A DNA stretch of 64,000 bases from Desulfobaculum xiamenense (GTDB taxonomy: Bacteria; Desulfobacterota; Desulfovibrionia; Desulfovibrionales; Desulfovibrionaceae), in the NCBI RefSeq assembly GCF_011927665.1, contig NZ_JAATJA010000002.1, positions 620,001-684,000 of the forward strand, given 5' to 3'. Positions 15,550-25,218 of the stretch are shown in pieces. The notes under the pieces are model-generated. The model did no database searches. It was not told the DNA's origin and worked only from the letters and a program-made list of their open reading frames with translations. The translations under genes and the position numbers were made by a program. Each line of letters starts with the position of its first letter. Position 1 is the first letter of the stretch.

Positions 15550-18444
15550 ATGACGATGATACACGGATTCGAGCTGCTTGTTGAGAAGGAAATCCCCGAA
15601 GTGGGGGTGAAGGCCCGGCTGTTTCGCCACGCGCGCACCGGCGCCGAACTGATGAGCCTGATTTGCCCCGACGAGAACAAGGTCTTCGGCGTGAGCTTCC
15701 GCACGCCCCCGCGCGACTCCACCGGCGTGCCGCACATCCTCGAACACTCGGTGTTGTGCGGGTCGGACCGGTACCCGGTCAAGGAGCCGTTCGTGGAGCT
15801 GCTCAAGGGCTCGCTGCAAACTTTTCTCAACGCCTTCACCTACCCGGACAAGACCTGCTATCCCGTGGCCAGCACGAACCTGCAGGATTTTTATAACCTC
15901 GTGGACGTCTACATCGACGCTGTGTTCCACCCGCGCATCGACGAGAGCGTGTTCCGGCAGGAGGGCTGGCACTACGAGCTCGACTCCCCCGAGGGCGAGC
16001 TGACCCGCAAGGGCGTGGTGTTCAACGAGATGAAGGGCGCATACAGCTCCCCGGACGGCCTGCTTCAGGAGCATTCCCAGCGCGGCCTGTTCCCGGACAC
16101 CACCTACGGTCTCGATTCCGGCGGCGACCCGGAGCGCATCCCGGACCTCACCCACGAGCGGTTCCTGCATTTCCACCGCACGCTGTACCATCCGTCCAAC
16201 GCGCGGTTCTGGTTCTATGGCGATGACGACGAGAACAGGCGGCTGGAGATTCTCGCCGCCGCCCTCGATGGCTACGACGCCATAACCGTGGATTCCGAGG
16301 TAGAGGTGCAGCCGCGCATCGAAAATCCCCGCCGGATCGACATCCCTTATGCGGGTGGAGACGACGCGCGTACCATGTTCACCGTGAACTGGCTTCTGCC
16401 CGAGACCTTCGACCGCGACCTCGCCCTACGCCTCGAAGTGCTGGAGCATATCCTCATCGGCCTGCCGTCCTCGCCCCTGCGTCGTGCGCTCATGGAGTCC
16501 GGCCTCGGCGAGGATCTGACCGGCGTGGGCCTTGAGGACGAGCTGCGTCAGATGTCCTTCTCCGTGGGTCTCAAGGGCATGGACGCCGAGGACGTGGCCG
16601 AGGCCGAAGGTATCATCTTCGACGTGCTGCGCGACATGGCCGACAACGGCCCCAGCATCGAAATGGTCGAGGCCGCCATGAACAGCGTGGAATTCGACCT
16701 GCGCGAGCAGAACACCGGGCGCTTCCCGCGTGGGCTGTCGCTCATGCTCATGTCGCTGACCACGTGGCTGCATGGCGGCGATCCCTTCGTCCCGCTGGCC
16801 TTCGAGGCTTCGCTTCGTGCGCTCAAGACCGATCTGGCTGCGGGCAGGCCCGTGTTTTCCGAGTTGGTGCGCTCGTTCCTGCTGGACAACGCGCACCGCA
16901 CCACGGTGGTCCTTGAGCCGAAGGACGGCCTCGCCGCCGAGCGCGACCGCCGCGAGCGCGAGGAGCTCGCCGCGCGCAAGGCAGCCATGACGCCCGAGGA
17001 GATCGAGACCGTGATCCGCACCGCCCGCGAACTTCGCGAGGCGCAGGAGCGTCCGGACAGCCCCGAGGCGCTGGCCACCATCCCCACCCTGTCCCTCGAC
17101 GACATCGCGCGCGAGGAGAAGATCATCCCCACCGAGGAGCGCGAGGTGGGCGGCGTGCGCACCCTGCTGCATGACCTGCCCGCGCAGGGTATCGTCTACC
17201 TCGACGCAGGCTTCGACCTTGGCTGCGTGGCGCAGGAGGACCTGCCGTTGGTGCCGCTCTTCGGACGCGCCCTGTTCGAGATGGGGACGCAGACCGAGGA
17301 CTTCGCCAGCCTGACCATGCGCGTGGCCCGCAAGACCGGCGGCATCGAGCCGGAGACCTTCGTGGCCGATACGCTGGACCGTGAGGGCTTCGTGGCCCGT
17401 CTGTTCCTGCGCGGCAAGGCTATGGCTGCCAACACTGGCGACATGCTCGACATCCTGCGCGACGTGCTGCTGACCGCGCGCTTCGAGGACCGCGAGCGTT
17501 TCCGCCTCATGGCCCTTGAGGAGAAGGCGCGGCTGGAGGAACGGCTCATTCCCGCCGGACACATGGTTGCGCTCACCCGTCTGCGCGCCCGCCACGGCAT
17601 GGCCGGATGGCTGGGCGAATTGATGGGCGGCGTGAGCGCCCTGACCTACGCGCGCCAGCTCATTCGCGACATCGACGCGGATTGGAACGGCGTGCTGGAG
17701 CGGCTGGAGCGCATCCGCAGGGCCGTGGTGTCCCGCAGGGGGCTTCTGCTCAACGTCACCGCCGCCGGGCATGATCTGCCCGGTGTGGTGGACGGGCTTT
17801 CGTCCTTCGTCGCCGCGCTGCCGGAATCCGGTTCCGAAATGGCGCAGTGGCTGCCGGGCACCTTCCCCGAGGCCGAGGGACTGGCCATTCCCGCGCAGGT
17901 CAATTACGTGGGCCGCATCGTGGACCTCGCGCAGGCTGGTTACGAGTTCAGCGGGGCGCATCTGGCCGTGAACCGTCACGCCCGCATGGGCTACCTGTGG
18001 GACCGCGTTCGCGTGCAGGGTGGCGCGTACGGCGCGTTCAGTTCGCTGGACCGCGCGGGCCGCACCATGGCCTTCGCGTCCTACCGCGACCCGAACCTCG
18101 ACACCACCATCGACGTGTTCAACGGCACTGGCGAGTACTTCCGCACCCTGCGCATGGACCGCGAGGAACTGGTCAAGAGCATCATCGGCGCGGTGGGCGA
18201 AGTGGATACCTACCTGCTGCCCGACGCGCAGGGCTACGTGGCCATGGCGCGGCTGCTGATGGGCGACACGCCGGAGATGCGTCAGACCATGCGCGACGAG
18301 CTTCTGGGCACCACCCTCGCCGACTTCAATGCCTTCGGCGAGCTTTTGGCCTCCGTGGGGCGCACCGGCTCCACCGTGGTCATTGGTTCGGGCGACGCCC
18401 TCGCCGCCAGCGCTGCCGGGCTTGAGGTGAAGAACATCCTCTAG
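15550..18444 (+). CDS. M16 metalloprotease, PreP/Cym1-type
   Basis: A 964-residue zinc peptidase of the presequence-protease subfamily, acting on unstructured peptides inside a closed chamber. The inverted zinc motif HxxEH is H62-I-L-E65-H66, and the distal zinc-binding Glu is probably in GVVFNEMKGAYSS. The length matches single-chain M16C enzymes with four homologous domains. The ATG at 15550 has GAGG 5 nt upstream. It is monocistronic with its own terminator and has no signal peptide, so it is cytoplasmic. Confidence 0.93.
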   Translation: MTMIHGFELLVEKEIPEVGVKARLFRHARTGAELMSLICPDENKVFGVSFRTPPRDSTGVPHILEHSVLCGSDRYPVKEPFVELLKGSLQTFLNAFTYPDKTCYPVASTNLQDFYNLVDVYIDAVFHPRIDESVFRQEGWHYELDSPEGELTRKGVVFNEMKGAYSSPDGLLQEHSQRGLFPDTTYGLDSGGDPERIPDLTHERFLHFHRTLYHPSNARFWFYGDDDENRRLEILAAALDGYDAITVDSEVEVQPRIENPRRIDIPYAGGDDARTMFTVNWLLPETFDRDLALRLEVLEHILIGLPSSPLRRALMESGLGEDLTGVGLEDELRQMSFSVGLKGMDAEDVAEAEGIIFDVLRDMADNGPSIEMVEAAMNSVEFDLREQNTGRFPRGLSLMLMSLTTWLHGGDPFVPLAFEASLRALKTDLAAGRPVFSELVRSFLLDNAHRTTVVLEPKDGLAAERDRREREELAARKAAMTPEEIETVIRTARELREAQERPDSPEALATIPTLSLDDIAREEKIIPTEEREVGGVRTLLHDLPAQGIVYLDAGFDLGCVAQEDLPLVPLFGRALFEMGTQTEDFASLTMRVARKTGGIEPETFVADTLDREGFVARLFLRGKAMAANTGDMLDILRDVLLTARFEDRERFRLMALEEKARLEERLIPAGHMVALTRLRARHGMAGWLGELMGGVSALTYARQLIRDIDADWNGVLERLERIRRAVVSRRGLLLNVTAAGHDLPGVVDGLSSFVAALPESGSEMAQWLPGTFPEAEGLAIPAQVNYVGRIVDLAQAGYEFSGAHLAVNRHARMGYLWDRVRVQGGAYGAFSSLDRAGRTMAFASYRDPNLDTTIDVFNGTGEYFRTLRMDREELVKSIIGAVGEVDTYLLPDAQGYVAMARLLMGDTPEMRQTMRDELLGTTLADFNAFGELLASVGRTGSTVVIGSGDALAASAAGLEVKNIL

Positions 18445-18470
18445 CTGTGCGCTGTGCGCGTCATGCTTCA

Positions 18471-18503
18471 AGGCCCGGTTCGCATGTGCGGACCGGGCCT
18501 TTT
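18471..18503 (+). terminator. Rho-independent terminator after M16 protease
   Basis: AGGCCCGGTTCGCA and TGCGGACCGGGCCT form a strong hairpin ending in TTT. It is 26 nt past the stop. Confidence 0.82.
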
Positions 18504-18511
18504 CTGTCGGA

Positions 18512-19159
18512 TCAGCGGGGTGTGTCGGGCCACAGCACGGCGCGCACGGGCGATGCCTCGGCGTCGGGAATGGACAGAGGCAGGCAGCACAGGATGTAGC
18601 GACCGGGCGTGGCCGCGTGGAGATTCAGATTTTCAATGATGGGCAGGCCTGCGCCGAGAAGAATGTGGTGGGCGGGCAGGTCCTCGGCGTCGAAGGGGTC
18701 TGCCGATGGGCCGTCGATGCCCGCGAGGCGTGCGCCGCGTTCGACGATGAGGCGTGCGGCGCTTGGGGCGAGGGCCGTGAAGTCCGTGCGGAAAATGCGG
18801 TCTCCGGGCAGACCGTGGCGCGTGTTGCGCGTGCGCAGGAGTACGGCGTCTCCGGGGTGGATGGCGGCGTCTTGAAGCAGTTGTGCCGTGACGAGCGCAG
18901 CGTCCCCGACGTCCACGACGATGGCGGGCAGGAGGAAGTCCGCCGGGGCGTAGTCCCCGAGGGTGCGGGCAGCGTCCATGACGTGGGCCGGAGTGTCGAT
19001 GTGCGTGCCACAGTGGGCGCTCATGGTCAGCGTGGATGTGCGCCCGCCGCAAGGGGATGTGGGGACGCCTTCGAGGGCGAAGGGCCTGTCGCCGGGCCAT
19101 GGTGCGTCCTCGCGCCCGAGGGCGAGGGTGATGTCGATGATGGGGCCGGGAATGGTCAT
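18512..19159 (-). CDS. Cyclase-family (kynurenine formamidase-like) metal hydrolase
   Basis: A 215-residue protein with the family metal-binding motif HxGTHxDxP (HCGTHIDTPAH, near residues 48-58). Family members hydrolyse N-formylkynurenine or related amides; the substrate here is not evident because no tryptophan-catabolic gene lies nearby. The ATG at 19159 fixes the usual N-terminus (IIDITLALG). It is divergent from a Fur-family regulator 82 bp away, so shared control is possible. Confidence 0.85.
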   Translation of the reverse strand: MTIPGPIIDITLALGREDAPWPGDRPFALEGVPTSPCGGRTSTLTMSAHCGTHIDTPAHVMDAARTLGDYAPADFLLPAIVVDVGDAALVTAQLLQDAAIHPGDAVLLRTRNTRHGLPGDRIFRTDFTALAPSAARLIVERGARLAGIDGPSADPFDAEDLPAHHILLGAGLPIIENLNLHAATPGRYILCCLPLSIPDAEASPVRAVLWPDTPR

Positions 19160-19186
19160 GGGGACTCCGTGCGCGGGGGAGCGAAC

Positions 19187-19215
19187 TTGACAGAACTCCC
19201 GAGGCTTGAATAAAT
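19187..19215 (+). promoter_or_regulatory. Sigma-70 promoter of the Fur-family gene
   Basis: A perfect TTGACA (19187-19192), 17-bp spacer and ATAAAT (19210-19215). The start codon lies 27 nt further on. Confidence 0.65.
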
Positions 19216-19241
19216 GCGGTAAACCGATCAGGGGACGAAGC

Positions 19242-19685
19242 ATGAAAGAGCCGCTAGAAGTCTTTTCCGACTACCTCTCCCGCAAGAATCTGAAGATGAC
19301 GCCGCAGCGTCGGCTGATTCTGGATATCTTCCTGCGCGAGAAGGGGCATCTTGCGTCCGAGGATCTGTATACCATCGTCAAGAGATTCGACAAGTCCATC
19401 GGGCAGGCCACCGTCTACAGGACGCTCAAGCTGCTTTCCGAATCGGGCCTCGCCAAGGAAGTGAAGTTCGGCGACGGTGTAACGCGCTATGAACAGAAAT
19501 ATGGTAACTCCCATCACGATCACATCATTTGCGAGGAATGCGGCAAGGCCCTCTCCGTGGTGGATGAGAAGATCGAGGAGTTGCAGGAGCGTCTGGCCGA
19601 GGAGCACGGATTCGTGCTGACCGGGCACGAGATGTATCTTTACGGCCTCTGCGCGGATTGCCGCAGGAAGAAGGGCGGGCACTAG
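19242..19685 (+). CDS. Fur-family metalloregulator
   Basis: A 147-residue repressor: winged helix (~10-85, with KMTPQRRLILD and QATVYRTLKLL) and a dimerisation/metal domain containing HHDH (near 89-92), a C-x2-C pair (CEEC) and a second C-x2-C (CADC). These are the usual Fur regulatory and structural-zinc positions. Whether it is Fur, Zur or PerR cannot be settled by eye. A Fur-type box in front of the feo genes at 36.6 kb makes ferric regulation plausible. The ATG at 19242 follows AGGGGA. Confidence 0.88.
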   Translation: MKEPLEVFSDYLSRKNLKMTPQRRLILDIFLREKGHLASEDLYTIVKRFDKSIGQATVYRTLKLLSESGLAKEVKFGDGVTRYEQKYGNSHHDHIICEECGKALSVVDEKIEELQERLAEEHGFVLTGHEMYLYGLCADCRRKKGGH

Positions 19686-19722
19686 CCCGCCGCCCCGGTC
19701 CGCCTCGTATTCAGTAACGAGA

Positions 19723-19752
19723 AACGCCGCCCATGTGGGCGGCGTTTTTTTG
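19723..19752 (+). terminator. Rho-independent terminator
   Basis: AACGCCGCCC-ATGT-GGGCGGCGTT followed by seven T. It lies between the Fur-family gene and the convergent hybrid kinase and may act on both strands. Confidence 0.88.
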
Positions 19753-19766
19753 TGCTCGATGGTGCG

Positions 19767-21713
19767 TCACTGGCAGGGCGTTTCGCAGGCCTTGGCCTCG
19801 GGCGGGAGCCTGCGGGGGATGGTGATGGTGAACGTGGTGCCCTGCCCGGGCTGGGAATCGACAGCGATGTCGCCGCCGTGCTGGCGGATGGATTTGTCCG
19901 AGACGAAGAGGCCAAGCCCAGTGCCTCGGCAGCCCTTGGACGAGAAGAACAGCGTGAAGAGCTTCTCGCGCGTTTCGCGGTCCATGCCTGTGCCGTTGTC
20001 GGAGATGGTGATGCGGATGCGCTGTGGTTCTGCTGTGAGGCCGAAGGTCACGGCATGTTCCTTGTCGCCTGTCGTGTCGGAAACGCAGGCGTCCACGGCA
20101 TTTTCGAGAAAGTTGACAAACGCGGCGGACAGCACGTGCGCGTCGGCTTCGATGAATCCCGGCTCGCCATCGGTTTCGCGCACGAAGCGCACACCAGTCT
20201 TGGTGGCCTTCGGCTCGACGAGGGCGGCCACGGCGTCGTAGAATTCCGCAACGTCCACCCGCTCCCAGTTCAGGTCGCGATTCTTGGCGTAGTGCAGCAT
20301 CTGCAGCACCATGCTCCGGATGCGTCCGGTGAGGTCCTTCACCGTCTCCCAGCCGGAGGCGATCTTGTCGCGGTCGTCGCGGCGCATGCCCGATTCCACG
20401 CGGTAGATGCCGCCGTCCAGCGCGGTGAGCATGCCCTTGATGCCGTGGCTCATGGACCCGATCATGAGGCCGAGCGAGGCCAGATGGTCCTGCAGTTCGC
20501 GGATCTGCGTGATGTCCGCCGCGAGTTCCATGACCTCCGCCACCTCGCCCTTATCGTTGCGTAGCGGGGCGGTCCAGACCAGCACGTTGTACTGCCTGCC
20601 GTCGCGCGAGGTGATGACCGTTTCGCGCTGGTGGGTTTGGCCGTCCGAGAATGTCCGCGCCGCAGGGCAGTTGTCGCACGGGGCGTCGCGGTGGGCGAGG
20701 ACCTGATGGCAGGGCAGGCCTGGTTCGCCGCCGAAAAGCTCGTTGTAGAGACGGTTGGAGGCCGTGGTCCGGAACTGGCGGTCCAGCACGGAGATGAAGC
20801 AGGGCGTCTCGTCGAAGAGGACCTGATACTTTTCGCGGGTGGCGCGAAGTTCTTCCTGCAGGCGCTTGATTTCCGTGACGTCCACGGTGATTTCCAGCAC
20901 GAGGTCCACCTCGCCGTCCTGATCGAGGATGGGAGCCGTGTGGACGATGACCGGAATCTCCCCGTTGTCCGGGGTGCGAAGCGTCATGCGCGCCCGCTGG
21001 CCGCGGCCCGTGGCGAAGGTGCGCCCCACGGGGCAGCCTGCGTCCTTGGCGTTGGGGTCGGCGTAGAGATCCCACGAGTTGCGGCCCACCATGTCTCCGA
21101 GCTTGGCGCGGTAGAGTTGGTTGACGGCTACAATCTCCATGTAGGCGTTATGGACGGAGATGAAGCAGGGCATGGCGTTGAAGGTGTCGCCGTCGTCCAC
21201 GAGGTCCGTTATGCCCCGGATGGCGCTGGCCAGCCCGTCCACCACCTGTCCCACTGCCACCTGACGCTCCAGCTCCACCACGCGGGCGGACTTCTCCTCC
21301 ACCAGCCGTTCGAGGTTCACAGTGTACTCGTGCAGCTTCTCGCGCATGGTGATCTTTTCCACCACGCGGCCAAGCGCAGCTTCGAGCACCTCGTCGTTGA
21401 TGGGCTTGGTCACGAAGTCCGCAGCGTCGAACTTGAGGCTCTGAATGGCGAGGTCCATATCGCCGTGGCCGGAGATCATGATGACCTCCGCGTCGGGCTT
21501 TTTGGCCTTTATGGCCTTGAGCAGCTCGATGCCGTCCATGCCGGGCATCTTGATGTCCGTGAGCACGATGGGCGGGTGAGCCTCGTCGAAGACGCGTAGG
21601 GCGTCCGGTCCGTTTTCTGCGGTGAGCACCTCATAACCGAGGTCAGTGAGGGACAGGCCGAGAAAGGTTCGTATTCCGGGTTCGTCGTCCACGAGCAGCA
21701 GTTGTTTCTTCAT
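19767..21713 (-). CDS. Receiver-PAS-PAS histidine kinase
   Basis: A 648-residue soluble hybrid sensor: N-terminal receiver (~3-120, phospho-acceptor D53 in LTDIKMPGMD), a coiled coil, two PAS domains each with a Cys-x(n)-C-P style insert (GCPVGRTF and CDNCPAARTF), then a His-box (MSHGIKGML) and HATPase with NFLENAVDA and the G1/G2 boxes. The Cys-bearing PAS inserts recur in the haem kinase at 31.2-33.5 kb. It is downstream of two Rrf1-like receivers; a 265-bp gap suggests its own promoter. Confidence 0.9.
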   Translation of the reverse strand: MKKQLLLVDDEPGIRTFLGLSLTDLGYEVLTAENGPDALRVFDEAHPPIVLTDIKMPGMDGIELLKAIKAKKPDAEVIMISGHGDMDLAIQSLKFDAADFVTKPINDEVLEAALGRVVEKITMREKLHEYTVNLERLVEEKSARVVELERQVAVGQVVDGLASAIRGITDLVDDGDTFNAMPCFISVHNAYMEIVAVNQLYRAKLGDMVGRNSWDLYADPNAKDAGCPVGRTFATGRGQRARMTLRTPDNGEIPVIVHTAPILDQDGEVDLVLEITVDVTEIKRLQEELRATREKYQVLFDETPCFISVLDRQFRTTASNRLYNELFGGEPGLPCHQVLAHRDAPCDNCPAARTFSDGQTHQRETVITSRDGRQYNVLVWTAPLRNDKGEVAEVMELAADITQIRELQDHLASLGLMIGSMSHGIKGMLTALDGGIYRVESGMRRDDRDKIASGWETVKDLTGRIRSMVLQMLHYAKNRDLNWERVDVAEFYDAVAALVEPKATKTGVRFVRETDGEPGFIEADAHVLSAAFVNFLENAVDACVSDTTGDKEHAVTFGLTAEPQRIRITISDNGTGMDRETREKLFTLFFSSKGCRGTGLGLFVSDKSIRQHGGDIAVDSQPGQGTTFTITIPRRLPPEAKACETPCQ

Positions 21714-21978
21714 GTCGCGTCCAGGGCGTGGGCCGGGTTGCGGTTGGCTGGTGCCGAGCCGCGAGGCGGCATTCCGTGTAAAATGGTAGGGATTTAGCCG
21801 ACACACGAGCGCGAAGAGGGCTGGTGAGGCCCGACAGAAAACCGGGGTGATCCGGTTCCCCGTGAGAAGGCAGGCACGGCGGAGGTTGGCCCCCCCGCCG
21901 CGCCGCCGATGACGACTCGTTGCGGGCAGTGTCCTGCCGCCTTGGGGCCGCTAGGCGGCCCTATGGGTGTTCCGGTGC

Positions 21979-22335
21979 CTAGGCACCGATGGTTTCCCTG
22001 ACTATGGCAATGACCTTGTCGGCATCGAAGGGCTTCTGAATGGTGGCGACCGCCTTGCGAATGGCGAGGTGGATGCCGGAAAGCCCGCTGATGACGATGA
22101 CCGGAATGTCGGCCAGTGCCGGGTCCTGCGAATACTTCCTGTAGAACCGGGGACCCCATTCGTTCGGCATTTCGAGGTCCAGGGTGATGAGATCGGGCAT
22201 CTCGTTGCCGATGATGTCCAGCGCGTCGGCTCCGTCGATGGCACTGCACGTGGCGTAGCCGTTGTCCTCGAAGAGGCTGACCAGATAGTCCACGATGGCG
22301 GGATCGTCGTCCACGACCATGATCTTCTTCGGCAT
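21979..22335 (-). CDS. Rrf1-like single-domain response regulator (copy 2)
   Basis: A 118-residue stand-alone receiver. The acidic pocket is DDD at 9-11, the acceptor is D53 and the conserved Lys is in ATIQKPF. It is a close paralogue of the receiver 66 bp upstream, sharing the stretch DLITLDLEMPNEWGPRFYRK. The Hmc locus of Desulfovibrio vulgaris also carries a receiver called Rrf1, so these are probably its counterparts. With no output domain it must act through protein contact. Confidence 0.88.
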   Translation of the reverse strand: MPKKIMVVDDDPAIVDYLVSLFEDNGYATCSAIDGADALDIIGNEMPDLITLDLEMPNEWGPRFYRKYSQDPALADIPVIVISGLSGIHLAIRKAVATIQKPFDADKVIAIVRETIGA

Positions 22336-22400
22336 ATCGTACCTCCCGGTATGAAGTCCCGTTGGGACGTATTCGTCGCTCCGGTTCTACCCTACCACGG

Positions 22401-22757
22401 CTATTGGCCGATGGTCTGCCTGACGATGGAGATGAGTTCGTCGGGATTGAAGGGCTTGGTCAGGCTGGCGATGGCCTTGGGCACCGCGTACTTGTTCCCG
22501 GCAAGGCCACTGATGACGATGACGGGAATGCGCTTGTACTCGGGTTCCTGCGAGAGCTTGCGGTAGAAGCGCGGACCCCACTCGTTGGGCATTTCCAGAT
22601 CGAGGGTGATGAGGTCGGGCTTCTCGGCGAGCACCACGTCCATGGCTTCCGAGCCGTCGCCTGCCGTACACGTTTCATATCCGTTGTCGGTGAAGATGTC
22701 GGTCAGATAGGAGACAATGTTCGGGTCATCGTCGATGATGAGAATCTTCTTGGCCAT
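22401..22757 (-). CDS. Rrf1-like single-domain response regulator (copy 1)
   Basis: A 118-residue receiver with DDD at 9-11, acceptor D53 and Lys in ASLTKPF. It is nearly the same length as, and highly similar to, the next gene, indicating tandem duplication. Divergence is mainly after the ISGL motif, where partner specificity often lies. It follows the double UspA gene by 57 nt and so may be read through from the hmc operon. Confidence 0.88.
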   Translation of the reverse strand: MAKKILIIDDDPNIVSYLTDIFTDNGYETCTAGDGSEAMDVVLAEKPDLITLDLEMPNEWGPRFYRKLSQEPEYKRIPVIVISGLAGNKYAVPKAIASLTKPFNPDELISIVRQTIGQ

Positions 22758-22814
22758 GTCTTTCCTCGCTTCGCGTTGTCCGGCGGGTCCGCCGGAGTTG
22801 TGACGTGTGCGGTG

Positions 22815-23732
22815 CTAGAGATCCTGAACCTTGTCCGGCCGGTTCACGCTGACCACGGGGCAGTTGGCGCGAACGATGACCTGTTCCATGGTGCTGCCGA
22901 TGCGGGCGCGCTCGGCGTCCGTCTCGCGGATGTGGTGGGCCAGGACGATGAGGTCGGCCTGCCGCTCGCGCGCGTACTTGACGATTTCCACGTAGGGAAC
23001 GCCTTCCCACGCTTCGACGTTGACCTTCTTGAACTCGCCGAGCTTGGAGGCGTATTCGCTATGCATCTTGCGCCGCGCGGCGATGAGGGCGTCCTCGATC
23101 TCCTCCTGATCCATGACCTTGCCTGCGGCCATGGCCGAGATGTCGAGGGCGTGGAAGATGGAGAGTTCGCAGTCGAGGTCGCGGGCGAGGGATGCTGCGA
23201 AGCCGAAGGCGTTTTTGGCCGGAGCGGAGAAGTCCGTGGCGAAGACCACGCTGGAGAATCCGCCCCAGTAGGAGGCCGAGGGACGGCTGACGGTGAGCAC
23301 GGGGCAGCGGGCGGCCTTGGCCACGCGCTGGAGCGTGCTGCCGGGAATGCCGTAACGGTAGTAGGGGGAATCCTCGCGGGCGCTTGCGCCCATGATGATG
23401 AGGTCTGCGGAGGTTTCGCGGGCCATGCGAAGAATCTCGCGGTGCGGCCAGCCGGTGGCGACTTCGATGCGGGCGTTGTCGAACTCGTCGAACTGCTTCA
23501 GGTAGAAGTTCTTGATCTCGTCCTTGACCGAATCGAGGTAGTCGTCATCGAGGGTCACTTCCTCGCCGGTACGGACATCCTTGACCACCTGGCTGAATGC
23601 GCGGGTGGGAATGCCCAGAACGTGGAAGGCTATGAGTTCTGCCCCGTGTCGCTTCGCCAGTTCGAAGGCGACTCGTGCGGCATGGTCGCACGCGGGGGTT
23701 GCGGAAGTCGCGAACAGAATCTTCTTGAACAT
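22815..23732 (-). CDS. Tandem universal stress protein (UspA x2)
   Basis: A 305-residue protein with two Usp domains (~1-155 and ~160-300). Both carry an ATP-binding style loop: IIMGASAREDSPYYRYGIPGSTLQRV in domain 1 and IVLAHHIRETDAERARIGSTMEQV in domain 2, with the glycine/serine pattern best kept in the first. The role is usually stress or energy-state signalling. The ATG at 23732 opens the classical MFKKILFATS start. It lies 64 bp below hmcF, separated by a hairpin that could attenuate read-through. Confidence 0.9.
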   Translation of the reverse strand: MFKKILFATSATPACDHAARVAFELAKRHGAELIAFHVLGIPTRAFSQVVKDVRTGEEVTLDDDYLDSVKDEIKNFYLKQFDEFDNARIEVATGWPHREILRMARETSADLIIMGASAREDSPYYRYGIPGSTLQRVAKAARCPVLTVSRPSASYWGGFSSVVFATDFSAPAKNAFGFAASLARDLDCELSIFHALDISAMAAGKVMDQEEIEDALIAARRKMHSEYASKLGEFKKVNVEAWEGVPYVEIVKYARERQADLIVLAHHIRETDAERARIGSTMEQVIVRANCPVVSVNRPDKVQDL

Positions 23733-23756
23733 AGGCCACCTCTTGCTTTGGAGAAG

Positions 23757-23777
23757 GGGGGAGCGAAATGCTCCCCC
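23757..23777 (-). terminator. Intercistronic hairpin after hmcF
   Basis: Perfect GGGGGAGC/GCTCCCCC stem with a 5-nt loop, followed on the minus strand by TTCTCC rather than a T run. It is more likely an attenuator or stability element than a full stop. Confidence 0.5.
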
Positions 23778-23796
23778 ATTGATGCGCCTTTGCCAG

Positions 23797-25185
23797 CTAT
23801 TCCTTGGGCTGCAGATGCTCGGGAATCTCAACCATGCCGATCAGCAGGGGCTTGAGGAACGACCATCTGATGCCGATCTCGTATTCTTCCTCCAGGTCGC
23901 GGATTGCGTCCCAGCAGTTGTGACAGGGCGAGATGACCAGCTTCGCGCCCGTGGCGAGAATCTGATCGCGCTTCGTCTGGAGCGCCTTGTTGCGCTGCTG
24001 GCGGTAACGGCCGATGCCGTTGAAGCCGCCGCCACCACCGCAGCAGTAGTTGTACTCCTTGCACGGGGTCATCTCGACGAAGTACCCGGGCTCGACCATG
24101 TACGACATGATCTCGCGGGTGATTTCCGCCAGACCGTGGTTACGTACATAGTTGCAGGAGTCCTGCAGGGTTACAAGCTCCTTGATGCGCTTGGACGGGT
24201 CGATCTTGAGCTTGCCGGTGCGCAGGGCCTCGGCCACCCACTGCACGTAGTGGATGTAGGGTGCCGGGGGTTTGCCGCTGGCGCGGCCCGCCCAGTAGGG
24301 GCCCTCGACCACGGTGGCGCGGTGCGCATGGCCGCATTCCGTGCCGATGACGCGCTTGGGCTTCAGGCGCTCGATGGCGGCGTAGACGTTGTCCACCTGC
24401 ATCTTCGCGCCTTCCCAGTCGCCAGCGAACATGGTCAGCGAGGTCTGTTCCCAGCCCTCGCTCGGCACGGTCCAGTTCTCTCCGGCGATGTGGAACAGGA
24501 TGGCGGCTTCCGCGAGATCCTCGGGATAGTGCTTCGGCTCGCGGGCGTTACATGTGTACATGATGTCCGCGCCTTCCTTATCCACGGGGATTTCGAGGCC
24601 GGGCCATTCCTCTTCGTTCTCCTCGGCCATCCACTCGCAGGTTTCCACCCAGTCTTCGGTGGTCACGTCCATCTGCGCGCGGTAGACGCGGTGCATGCCG
24701 GAGCCGATCTTCATCTCCCACGGCACGAAGCCCTGCGAGAACAGAAGGCCGCGGATGTAGCTGTTCATCTGGCCCATGTCGATGCCATGGGGGCAGAACT
24801 GTGCGCAGCGCGAGCAGCAGGTGCACTTGGACCATGCGGTGTTCATGCATTCGATCATGAACTCGGTGGTCACGTCGCCCTTCTTCTCGATCATGGTGCG
24901 CAACATGCTCTGGATCTTGCGGCTGGGCACCTGTTCGGGGTCACGGTCGTTGACGAGGTAGAGGAAGCAGGAGTCGGCGCACAGGCCGCAGTGAGCGCAG
25001 ATGTCGAGCCACGTGCGCATGCGCGACTTGCAGGTCTTCTGGATGCGGTTCCAGAGGTCTTCCTTGTTGACCTCCAGAGACTTCATTTCCTCGTAGTACT
25101 GGGTACCCCGCGTGTCGGACAGAAGGCTCAGCAGGGCCTCTTCCGTCTGAATCGGGGTCTTGTTGCAGAATTTCCCTTCAGGCAT
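23797..25185 (-). CDS. hmcF: HmcF, cytoplasmic iron-sulfur subunit
   Basis: A 462-residue subunit of the Hmc complex. Two ferredoxin-type clusters lie near the N-terminus ([11 protein letters not shown] and [11 protein letters not shown]), followed by two CCG-type domains; the second has [10 protein letters not shown]. This is the HdrD/GlpC-like architecture and is thought to face the cytoplasm and accept electrons from the membrane subunits. The length is about that of the Desulfovibrio vulgaris protein. It is the last canonical hmc gene, 33 nt after hmcE. Confidence 0.95.
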   Translation of the reverse strand: MPEGKFCNKTPIQTEEALLSLLSDTRGTQYYEEMKSLEVNKEDLWNRIQKTCKSRMRTWLDICAHCGLCADSCFLYLVNDRDPEQVPSRKIQSMLRTMIEKKGDVTTEFMIECMNTAWSKCTCCSRCAQFCPHGIDMGQMNSYIRGLLFSQGFVPWEMKIGSGMHRVYRAQMDVTTEDWVETCEWMAEENEEEWPGLEIPVDKEGADIMYTCNAREPKHYPEDLAEAAILFHIAGENWTVPSEGWEQTSLTMFAGDWEGAKMQVDNVYAAIERLKPKRVIGTECGHAHRATVVEGPYWAGRASGKPPAPYIHYVQWVAEALRTGKLKIDPSKRIKELVTLQDSCNYVRNHGLAEITREIMSYMVEPGYFVEMTPCKEYNYCCGGGGGFNGIGRYRQQRNKALQTKRDQILATGAKLVISPCHNCWDAIRDLEEEYEIGIRWSFLKPLLIGMVEIPEHLQPKE

Positions 25186-25218
25186 GTGTTTGCTCCTTAC
25201 CCAACGGGTCGAGGTTGT

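Noticed and set aside
16426-18471. Long minus-strand open frame opposite the M16 protease
   Set aside because: Shadow of a strongly coding gene; the composition is typical of antisense frames and there are no motifs.
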